A stretch of DNA of 5,074 nt from assembly GCA_018715105.1 (NCBI GenBank), contig DVMG01000071.1:1-5074 (forward strand), given 5' to 3'. This document shows positions 1-4,934 of this stretch, piece by piece; within the stretch, counting starts at the first letter, position 1; every line of letters begins with the position of its first letter. The notes beneath the pieces were generated by a model. That model was not told the DNA's origin. It saw only the letters and a program-made list of their open reading frames with translations, and made no database searches. Both the position numbers and the translations under genes were made by a program. This DNA is from Candidatus Ventricola intestinavium. GTDB lineage: Bacteria; Bacillota; Clostridia; Christensenellales; Aristaeellaceae.

Positions 1-6
1 CGTCTT

Positions 7-13
7 CCTCCCC
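7..13 (-). promoter_or_regulatory. Shine-Dalgarno site of a gene starting beyond the left edge
   Basis: GGGGAGG is followed by AAGACG up to the window boundary, so a start codon at or just past the edge would have ideal spacing of 6 nt or a few more. It indicates another minus-strand gene directly downstream of the likely operator; no coding bases are visible. Confidence 0.6.
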
Positions 14-23
14 GCTTTAAAAC

Positions 24-52
24 CAAGTTATTTTCTCATTGCAAATAACTTG
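24..52. repeat. Perfect 10-bp inverted repeat with 9-bp spacer, probable operator
   Basis: CAAGTTATTT (24-33) and AAATAACTTG (43-52) are exact reverse complements, with arm centres 19 bp apart, close to two helical turns. A third half-site AAATAAC occurs at 55-61, 12 bp from the second. AT-rich TTATTT...AAATAA dyads recall the operators of E. coli ROK repressors Mlc and NagC, and a ROK gene is adjacent. It lies just upstream of the SD of the next gene, where a repressor site would be expected. It could form an RNA hairpin followed by GTTTT on the minus strand, but the stem is poor in GC, so an operator is favoured. Confidence 0.55.
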
Positions 53-84
53 AGAAATAACATTTTCTTCCCCAATCAAGGATT

Positions 85-137
85 CCTGTGACGCCCGGCG
101 TCCTCCTGCGTCACGACGCTTTCCGTCGCGACACAGG
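85..137 (-). promoter_or_regulatory. Cluster of mutually exclusive RNA hairpins (attenuator-like)
   Basis: In minus-strand RNA, 134-124 pairs with 118-108 (11 bp, two G-U pairs, GAAAG loop). Alternatively 114-108 pairs perfectly with 94-88 (7 bp, 13-nt loop carrying AGGAGG). A small hairpin 102-98/94-90 is compatible with the first but not with the second. Distal ends 137-132 (CCTGTG) and 90-85 (CACAGG) can close the whole element into a three-way junction. No U-run follows, so it is not an ordinary terminator. The alternative pairings are seen directly; a switching role is inferred. Confidence 0.45.
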
Positions 138-173
138 CAAAGGATCCTCCGATTTCAAATCGTTTTCTTTCAT
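111..173 (-). CDS. Possible 20-residue leader peptide
   Basis: An ATG at 173 opens a 20-codon frame (starting MKENDLK, ending SRRKAS) that stops at the TGA at 113-111. GAGGGGG (183-177) precedes it, with the GAGG core 6 nt from the ATG. The final codons form the left arm, loop and part of the right arm of a strong hairpin, and the stop codon lies inside segment 108-114, which can pair with either side. That layout resembles translated leader peptides used in attenuation. The peptide has no run of one amino acid that would name a sensed metabolite, and it may be chance. Confidence 0.35.
   Translation of the reverse strand: MKENDLKSEDPLPVSRRKAS
150..162. repeat. Perfect short palindrome CGATTT-n-AAATCG
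   Basis: Six-base arms surround a single central base. It could be a protein-binding site. It lies inside the possible leader ORF and partly overlaps a weak match to a catabolite-responsive element (155-168). Function unknown. Confidence 0.3.
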
Positions 174-229
174 AATCCCCCTCTTTTTCCACGGATGTAT
201 CCGCATGTCATACCGGCGGGAAAACCGCG

Positions 230-1387
230 TCAGATCATATCCTTGATCTGGCTATAGCTCATCGTGTGATGCAGCACGCTGGCGCATCCGCCGAGTATGC
301 CTGCCGTTTTTCCCAGCTCAGAGCGCTCAATGTGTATGGGGTTCGGCGTTTTTCCTTTGAGCATGCGGCGGATTTCCGGCAAGCATGCCTTTGCGCTCTC
401 CATGACGCCTCCGCCAAGCACAATCACTTCCGGATCCAGAAGCGTTGAAATCGCCACGAGCACCATCGCCAGCCGGTTCTGAAAATCATCAATCAGTTCC
501 ACCGCCCACGGCACCCGTTCCTGCGCATACTGAAACAACATTAGAGGGGAAATCGTTTCGCCATCCCGCGCAAACCGCGTCGCGCTGCTCTGCAAGCCAT
601 AACCGGACAGGCGCGTTTCCAAGGCGCCGTATTGAGGATATTCACGCTTGAGCTCATCCCTGCTGAAGATCAGATAACCCAATTCACCTGCGCCGTGGTG
701 CGCTCCGCGAAAAATGCAGCGATCCTGCACAATGCCCATGCCCAGCAGCGTGCCGATGTGAATGTAGACCAGATTGGATACATTCTGCTCACAGCCAAAC
801 CAGGATTCTCCCAGGGCTTCCAGGTTTACATCGTTCTCAACCAGAACCGGGCAGTCAAAATAGGGAGAAAGCCGCTCTGCCAGGCAGATATTGTCCAGCC
901 CGACAGCCGGCGCCGCCATGACTTTATCGCCGTTGAGCACGATTCCAGGCACACCGATCGAGATGCCCCTGATGATTTTCCCCTTGGCATGGGCAACCAT
1001 GTCGTTTGCAAGCGAACAGATCAGTTCCACACAGTCCTCGCCCTTTTTGTGATGATCCTTGAGCACATGGCTCTCAAGAATCTGCCCTGTGATGGAGCAC
1101 AGGGCAGCCATCGCCTTTTGCCCGCCCACCACGATGGACACGACGACATTGAGCTGGGCGTCCAGTTCGATCAGGGGGCGGCGGCGCCCGCCGCTGAATT
1201 CATACTCGCCCTGCAGGCAGATCAGCCGCTCTTCCATCAATTCATCCGTAATGCGCACAACGCTTGAAAGGCTTAATCCGAGGTCTTTGGCAATCGCGGT
1301 GCGGGAAACTTTTCCCCGAAGCCGCATGTATTCCAGAATGCAGGTGCGGTTGATGTCGCGCATTTCTCTTGAAATCACTGGACGCAT
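230..1387 (-). CDS. ROK-family transcriptional regulator (NagC/Mlc/XylR-like)
   Basis: A 385-residue cytoplasmic DNA-binding protein of full length for a ROK repressor. A winged helix-turn-helix covers about residues 12-58 (RTAIAKDLGLSLSSVVRITDEL; helices around 28-51), and SGGRRRPLIEL (65-75) is the usual hinge. The ROK domain follows: a degenerate phosphate loop VVGGQKAMAAL (86-96) in place of DxGGTK, GISIGVPGIV (141-150), VENDVNLEALGE (183-194) with D186 at the kinase catalytic position, IGTLLGMGIV (211-220), HHGAGELGY (230-238), and LGGGVMES near the C-terminus. The zinc motif CxCGxxGCxE is replaced by residues 248-257 (cysteines become R248, Y250, A255), and the His of GExGH is Y238. It is therefore expected to sense a sugar or sugar phosphate without phosphorylating it. 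It has its own promoter and probably controls the preceding operon, itself, or the gene at the left edge; the target is inferred. Confidence 0.93.
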   Translation of the reverse strand: MRPVISREMRDINRTCILEYMRLRGKVSRTAIAKDLGLSLSSVVRITDELMEERLICLQGEYEFSGGRRRPLIELDAQLNVVVSIVVGGQKAMAALCSITGQILESHVLKDHHKKGEDCVELICSLANDMVAHAKGKIIRGISIGVPGIVLNGDKVMAAPAVGLDNICLAERLSPYFDCPVLVENDVNLEALGESWFGCEQNVSNLVYIHIGTLLGMGIVQDRCIFRGAHHGAGELGYLIFSRDELKREYPQYGALETRLSGYGLQSSATRFARDGETISPLMLFQYAQERVPWAVELIDDFQNRLAMVLVAISTLLDPEVIVLGGGVMESAKACLPEIRRMLKGKTPNPIHIERSELGKTAGILGGCASVLHHTMSYSQIKDMI

Positions 1388-1396
1388 ATCGTTCTT

Positions 1397-1405
1397 CTCC
1401 TCTCC
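1397..1405 (-). promoter_or_regulatory. Shine-Dalgarno site of the ROK gene
   Basis: GGAGAGGAG lies 9 nt before the ATG at 1387 and supports that start. Its upstream GGAG half (1402-1405) can pair with CTCC at 1416-1419 to form a weak hairpin, so it may be partly masked in the long leader. Confidence 0.8.
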
Positions 1406-1565
1406 ATTTCATAAAGGAGCTGCGGCCCCGCGCGTCATTTCCCGCAAGATGCGGCACAACCTTCCCGCCTCCTGCTTGCCGTTTCATCGCAAAGAGGCCT
1501 CCGTTTTTTCTTTTGCACCGCGCCCGCCCGACGGGCATCCTGCATTTCTATGCGCATGGTTTTCC

Positions 1566-1577
1566 GGTATCAACACC
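1566..1577. repeat. Partial palindrome at the predicted ROK transcription start (possible operator)
   Basis: GGTATCAACACC has dyad symmetry GGTnTnnAnACC (8 of 12 positions), beginning about 2 bp downstream of the predicted start of transcription. Its position suits an autoregulatory operator, but the symmetry is weak and no second copy is seen in the window. Confidence 0.25.
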
Positions 1578-1585
1578 TTTTCTTT

Positions 1586-1614
1586 GTTATATCATATGCC
1601 ATTCCGCTTGTCAA
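1586..1614 (-). promoter_or_regulatory. Strong sigma-70/sigma-A type promoter for the ROK gene
   Basis: On the minus strand the -35 box TTGACA (1614-1609) is perfect, the spacer is exactly 17 bp, and the -10 box is TATAAC (1591-1586), five of six to consensus. It lies in an AT-richer patch within otherwise GC-rich DNA. The predicted transcription start is near 1579, giving a leader of about 190 nt before the ROK ATG at 1387. It separates control of the regulator from the operon upstream. Confidence 0.85.
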
Positions 1615-1719
1615 TCACTGCCCGCGCGGCAGATGCAGCCCAGCGCCCTTTTGCCGGGACAGCCGTGCCGTCTGCCGTCCGCCTGCAGCCATCTTTGGAA
1701 GGCTCGTTTCCGCAGCCCC

Positions 1720-2661
1720 TCATACGCCCACAAGCTGCATGCCGCTGTGCCGGGCCGCCAGATACACCGCACCCCACTCCGCCTCACGGCTCAGGGGCGC
1801 GGAAATCCACAGGGGAAAGGCCCGCTGCACCTCCTGTGTCACTTGATCCATCAGCCAGGGCGTGCGCGTGAGCATGGAACCCGAAAAGACAAGCGGATAT
1901 CTGGCGTCCCCCATATGCAGGCGGTGTCCCAGCGCAAGCGCCAGGGCGGAAAGATGCTGGGCTGCGCTGGTCATGATATGCTTTGCCATGCAGTCGCCTT
2001 CCTCAAAAGCAAAAACAACGCACAGCGCAAGCCTCGCCATTTCCGCTTTGTTGCTCTGATATACGAAATCGACCAGCTGATCCATCTCATGGATCCCTAG
2101 CGCTGAGCTGATTCGTTCAAACATCTTGTTTGGGACGCCCGTCCGGTCGTACTCGCGAAGGATCGCTTGAATCGCCTTCCGGCTGATCCAGTAGGCCGAT
2201 CCCTCATCGCCCAGCAGATAACCGTACCCGCCTACGCGGCAATCCCGTCCCTCTCGGTTGACGGCATAGCCGATGGATCCGGTTCCGCTGATGAGCAGCA
2301 CACCCGGCTCGCCCTTTGTCTCTGCCGCCAGGGCGATTTCGGCGTCGTTCACAATCAGCGTTGGGCACGGAAAATGCAGCTGCTTGACGATTTCATTGAC
2401 CTCCATCCGGGATTTTTCCGTGTCCACTCCCGCCGTTCCCAGGCAGACCCCCTGGCAATCCTCCAGCGAACAGCCGCTTTCCATCAGGAACTGATCGATG
2501 ATTTCTTTGAGATTCGTCAATACGCACTGCACGGAATTGCTTTCCACGTTTGTGCTCTTTCCCACGCAGTGCCCCAGCACCGTCCCGTCTGAACCGCAGG
2601 CCAGCAATCTGGAATTGGTGCCACCGCCGTCGATGCCGATCAGATATTTCAAACTCATCAT
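1720..2661 (-). CDS. BadF/BadG/BcrA/BcrD-type sugar kinase, N-acetylglucosamine kinase-like
   Basis: A 313-residue cytoplasmic ATP-dependent kinase of the ASKHA fold (PF01869), most like the N-acetylglucosamine kinase branch, which makes GlcNAc-6-phosphate or a similar aminosugar phosphate. The motifs run in order: phosphate-1 loop GIDGGGTNSR (9-18), GTAGVDTEKSR (75-85), VNDAEIALAA (104-113) with D106 at the place of the catalytic Asp, ISGTGSIGYAVN (phosphate-2), GGYGYLLGDEGSAYWI (144-159), a signature of NagK-type proteins, and a C-terminal adenosine segment (PLVFSGSML) in which the usual GG is reduced. The length is normal. There are no Cys ligands for an iron-sulfur cluster of the type used by the activators of the same family. 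The first ATG overlaps the lyase stop (ATGA), so translation is coupled, but the start is uncertain (see the SD entry). Substrate is inferred from similarity alone; glucosamine or another aminosugar is equally possible. Confidence 0.9.
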   Translation of the reverse strand: MMSLKYLIGIDGGGTNSRLLACGSDGTVLGHCVGKSTNVESNSVQCVLTNLKEIIDQFLMESGCSLEDCQGVCLGTAGVDTEKSRMEVNEIVKQLHFPCPTLIVNDAEIALAAETKGEPGVLLISGTGSIGYAVNREGRDCRVGGYGYLLGDEGSAYWISRKAIQAILREYDRTGVPNKMFERISSALGIHEMDQLVDFVYQSNKAEMARLALCVVFAFEEGDCMAKHIMTSAAQHLSALALALGHRLHMGDARYPLVFSGSMLTRTPWLMDQVTQEVQRAFPLWISAPLSREAEWGAVYLAARHSGMQLVGV

Positions 2662-4187
2662 CCTCTGCTATTTTCTGCGATTGCCTTCAATCCCGCGTTC
2701 TGCATGGCCCGCGACGCCTCTTCCGCCCGCCGCCGCTCCTGCAGCCAGCTTTCCCGGCTCGCCTTGCGTTGCTCCTCTTTGGCAAACATGGTGGCCATCG
2801 CCTGAGGGCCGCATCCTCCCGGCACATTGCGGATGGCGACAAAATGCTCCGGCTGTAAACACCGCATAAGCGTTTCAAACGGCGTGTTCAGCGTTTTTCC
2901 GGTTACATCCGCATAGATCTGCCGCATTTCCTCTTCTTTCAGGCTTGTCAGCCCTCTTCCCTGATCCGAGAGCGTGCGCGCCACTCTGGCAGCCACGCCA
3001 TGCGCCTTCCGGAAAGGAATGGCTTCCTCACGCACAAGCGTATCCGCCAGCTCGGTGACGGCCGCAAATCCATTGCGCGCGCGTTCAAGGAGCACATCCC
3101 GGTTGACGCTCAGCGTGCCCATGACATTCCCCCAAAGGGTGTAGCACTTCTTCAGCGTGTCGCATGCGTTCCACAAAAACGGCTGCGCATCATCCTCCGT
3201 ATCGACAATATCCCCATACGGCGTATTATGCAGCATATTCAGCAGGGTGGCGCATTCTCCGCCCACGGAAGAAAGCAAGCTTCGCAAATGCTCAATCGAA
3301 ACCGGGTTGCGTTTCTGCGGCATGATCGAGCTGATCTGGACGTAGGGATCCGCCGCGCGAATGCCGTTGTATTCCTGCCCGGCCCAGAGCATCAGATCCT
3401 GCACGATGCGCCCCGCGTCAATGGCGCACAACTGCAGCGCGGCAGCCGCCTCCCCCAAGTAATCGCCGCCGCCAATAGCGTCGTAGCTGTTGAGAATATA
3501 CCCATCAAAGCCCAGCAGCTCAGCCATTCTGGCCCGGTCGATGGGGAAGCCGGTTGTTGTGATGGCGCAGGCCCCCATTGCGCTGCGGTTCACCGTGGCA
3601 TACGCATGGCGCAGGCGGCCAAAATCCCGATCCAGGATCTGGCATGCAGCCAGCAAATAGTGTCCCAGCGTGCTGATCTGGGCCTGCTGGGTGTGCGTGA
3701 TGGCCACCATGATCGTCTTTTCGTGCTCCCTGGCCAGAATATTCATCTTGGTGATAAAACCGTCGAGCGCCTCCATCACCCCCGCCAGCCGGCGGCGCAG
3801 AACCATTCGATACATCGTCACGCCCATGTCATTGCGGCTGCGCGCCAGATGCAGGCTTCCAGCCGGGTCGCCGCAAAGCTCCAGCAGCTTTCCTTCCACC
3901 TCAAAAAACAGATCCTCGTACTGTCCCGTGTACTCGCCATGCTCCAGAGCATGAAGGTCGATCTGGCGCAGCCCCTTTTCGATGCAGGCTGCCTCCTGCC
4001 GGGTGAGCAGCTCCCGCTCGCGCAGCATGATCAGCTGAGCGCGGTTGACTTCCATCATGGCGTCCAGCAGATTCTGCTTGGCGTGATCATACGCCGGCTT
4101 GAGCACCAGCGCCGTAAAAGCCCTGGACGGGAATTTTTCCCCATCCTGCTGCCGAATCTGCTCTCTGAGTGTGTCAAACGCTTCCAT
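2658..4187 (-). CDS. Argininosuccinate lyase-like enzyme (fumarase/aspartase superfamily), divergent
   Basis: A 509-residue cytoplasmic lyase of the superfamily that eliminates fumarate from succinyl-type substrates, normally as homotetramers with shared active sites. The three signature regions are present in order: HLARSRND at 113-120, THTQQAQ at 164-170 (catalytic-base His165), and the mobile loop SSIMPQKRNP at 286-295 containing the catalytic serine. MGACAITTTGFPIDRARMAELLGF (in two parts, around 204-227) also matches argininosuccinate lyase. Differences from true ArgH: the N-terminal WGGRF motif is missing, the Q of SRNDQ is M121, and the YNxDxQEDK motif that binds the arginine half is replaced by YGDIVDTEDDAQ (324-335). 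It is also longer than the usual ~460 residues, with an Arg/Glu/Ala-rich helical C-terminus. The start at 4187 is chosen because GGGGG lies 9 nt upstream; the ATG at 4226 would overlap the hydrolase gene by 37 nt. It overlaps the kinase gene by ATGA. It probably cleaves an N-substituted aspartate other than argininosuccinate; this is inference. Confidence 0.88.
   Translation of the reverse strand: MEAFDTLREQIRQQDGEKFPSRAFTALVLKPAYDHAKQNLLDAMMEVNRAQLIMLRERELLTRQEAACIEKGLRQIDLHALEHGEYTGQYEDLFFEVEGKLLELCGDPAGSLHLARSRNDMGVTMYRMVLRRRLAGVMEALDGFITKMNILAREHEKTIMVAITHTQQAQISTLGHYLLAACQILDRDFGRLRHAYATVNRSAMGACAITTTGFPIDRARMAELLGFDGYILNSYDAIGGGDYLGEAAAALQLCAIDAGRIVQDLMLWAGQEYNGIRAADPYVQISSIMPQKRNPVSIEHLRSLLSSVGGECATLLNMLHNTPYGDIVDTEDDAQPFLWNACDTLKKCYTLWGNVMGTLSVNRDVLLERARNGFAAVTELADTLVREEAIPFRKAHGVAARVARTLSDQGRGLTSLKEEEMRQIYADVTGKTLNTPFETLMRCLQPEHFVAIRNVPGGCGPQAMATMFAKEEQRKASRESWLQERRRAEEASRAMQNAGLKAIAENSRG
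2662..2665 (-). promoter_or_regulatory. Shine-Dalgarno core that makes the kinase start ambiguous
   Basis: GAGG (within AGAGG) lies directly against the first ATG (2661), 3 nt before a second ATG (2658), and 9 nt before an in-frame TTG (2652). The TTG would give a protein starting MKYLIGIDGGGT, a common beginning in this family. Spacing favours TTG or reinitiation through the ATGA overlap; the codon type favours ATG. The choice changes the protein by at most three residues. Confidence 0.5.
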
Positions 4188-4189
4188 CT

Positions 4190-4918
4190 TCAATTTCCCC
4201 CTTCTTGACGGGTAAAGTGCAGCCACTGCGCCACCACCTGATCCAGCGCGGCACAGGCAGCTTGCAGCGCCTTTTCCCCCAGCTGGGTGTTTGCCGCAGA
4301 TATCTGGCCGCCGTATCGCCGGAATTCAGCGGGTTGGCCCTCCACGTGCACGTGCCTTCCCGGAAATTTACAGCTGTTTAAATCATATTGACTCTCTCCG
4401 GTTGCCTGCTGGCCCAGTGCTGCCCACGCGCAGGACAATTCATACGGTCCTCCGTGTCCCCTGCCTCCGCCGGGGAAGAGCGCCTGCGTCTCCTCCAGGG
4501 AGAGCAGCTCCCACCAATTCACCACCAGGGTGTGGGATTGCCCGGCAATCGCTTCCGCCGCCGCGCGCGCCATGGACATGTTGCCGTCATGCGCGTTGAG
4601 CAGCAGCACCCTTGAAAACCCTGCCGCGTAAATCCCCTCCAGAACATCGATCAGATAGCTGAGCATGGTAGGCGGCTTGATGGAAATGGTCGGCGCCCCC
4701 TGGGTCTTGCGCGGGCAGGTGGTATAATACACCGGTGGATACGCCATGCATCGGTAGGTCTTCTCCGCATATTTCGCAATGGCCGTGACAATGGCCGGAT
4801 CCGTGCCCAGCGGCGCCATCGGGCCATGATACTCAAAACTGGCCAGAGGCAGCAGGGCAAAATCGCAGCCTGCAACCGCCTCATCCCAGTCTCTTCCCCA
4901 GATCGATATGCCATCCAT
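4190..4918 (-). CDS. Creatininase-family metal-dependent amidohydrolase
   Basis: The predicted protein of 242 residues belongs to the creatininase family (PF02633), cytoplasmic enzymes that use two divalent metals to open cyclic amides or cleave C-N bonds. Examples are creatinine amidohydrolase, formamide hydrolases of flavin/deazaflavin synthesis and the mycofactocin peptidase. All expected metal-ligand motifs can be seen: SFEYHG (E29, H31), PLGTD (D40), NAHDGN (H110; usually NGHGGN) and HGGPYELS (E160; usually HAGxxETS). No signal peptide or membrane segment is present. The length is slightly below that usual for the family. The ATG at 4918 is supported by a perfect AGGAGG 9 nt upstream. 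It sits between a transport gene and a fumarase-superfamily lyase (2-nt gap), which suggests that it hydrolyses an amide, lactam or imide in the imported compound or in a pathway intermediate. Family membership is firm; the substrate is unknown, and creatinine itself is not indicated. Confidence 0.9.
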   Translation of the reverse strand: MDGISIWGRDWDEAVAGCDFALLPLASFEYHGPMAPLGTDPAIVTAIAKYAEKTYRCMAYPPVYYTTCPRKTQGAPTISIKPPTMLSYLIDVLEGIYAAGFSRVLLLNAHDGNMSMARAAAEAIAGQSHTLVVNWWELLSLEETQALFPGGGRGHGGPYELSCAWAALGQQATGESQYDLNSCKFPGRHVHVEGQPAEFRRYGGQISAANTQLGEKALQAACAALDQVVAQWLHFTRQEGGN

Positions 4919-4927
4919 GTCGGTTTT

Positions 4928-4933
4928 CCTCCT
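4928..4933 (-). promoter_or_regulatory. Shine-Dalgarno site of the creatininase-family gene
   Basis: A perfect AGGAGG lies 9 nt before the ATG at 4918 and directly after the permease stop codon. It fixes the start of the hydrolase and suggests that ribosomes finishing the permease can reinitiate. Confidence 0.85.
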
Positions 4934-4934
4934 G

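Larger units (their letters stand above)
1..229. other. Structured intergenic region downstream of the ROK gene
   Basis: There is no long ORF. In transcription order on the minus strand it holds a small ORF with an SD (173-111), a CGATTT/AAATCG palindrome (150-162), a set of overlapping hairpins (85-137), an AT-rich perfect inverted repeat (24-52), and an SD at the window edge (13-7). No canonical intrinsic terminator follows the ROK gene, and I cannot point to a convincing promoter here. The combination reads as the regulatory leader of a minus-strand gene beyond the edge. Confidence 0.7.
1388..1719. other. 332-bp intergenic region between kinase and ROK genes
   Basis: No convincing gene is present. 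After the kinase stop I see no GC-rich hairpin followed by a T-run, so readthrough from the operon into the ROK gene is possible. Visible structure: a 7-bp tandem repeat TGCCGTC (1666-1679), a CTGCC/GGCAG inverted repeat just upstream of the -35 box (1618-1632), a sigma-70 type promoter (1586-1614), a short partial palindrome near the predicted transcription start (1566-1577), a CCGCA/TGCGG hairpin (1442-1454), and a short hairpin overlapping the ROK SD (1402-1419). Confidence 0.7.

Noticed and set aside
24..60. Inverted repeat read as an intrinsic terminator
   Set aside because: The stem has only three GC pairs in ten and is followed by only GTTTT (minus) or a mixed AT tract (plus); the exact symmetry and position before an SD fit an operator better.
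632..1267. 211-codon open frame on the + strand opposite the ROK gene
   Set aside because: Antisense to a clear ROK coding sequence, with His/Gln-rich composition and no family motif.
1242..1487. Minus-strand frame starting MKRQAGGG in the ROK leader, preceded by GGAGG 10 nt upstream
   Set aside because: It runs about 145 nt into the ROK gene in another frame, has a low-complexity basic composition and resembles nothing known. The SD match may be chance, although translation of a short upstream frame cannot be excluded.
1618..1632. CTGCC/GGCAG inverted repeat as terminator of the kinase operon
   Set aside because: The stem is 5 bp, there is no T-run after it on the minus strand, and it abuts the -35 box of the next promoter.
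1666..1679. Tandem TGCCGTC repeat as a functional repeat array
   Set aside because: Only two 7-bp units in GC-rich DNA; not enough for any repeat class, and no CRISPR-like spacing is present anywhere in the window.
1059..2100. Long + strand frames spanning the end of ROK, the intergenic region and the kinase
   Set aside because: They cross two genes and a promoter, show Pro/Ser/Arg-rich non-protein-like composition, and lie antisense to conserved domains.
3000..4208. 402-codon open frame on the + strand opposite the lyase gene
   Set aside because: It is fully antisense to a well-conserved lyase gene, its translation has no recognisable domain, and it has no convincing SD; typical mirror frame of GC-rich coding DNA.
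4188..4226. Upstream ATG at 4226 as the lyase start
   Set aside because: It would overlap the hydrolase gene, adds residues unlike the family, and the ATG at 4187 has an SD at proper spacing.
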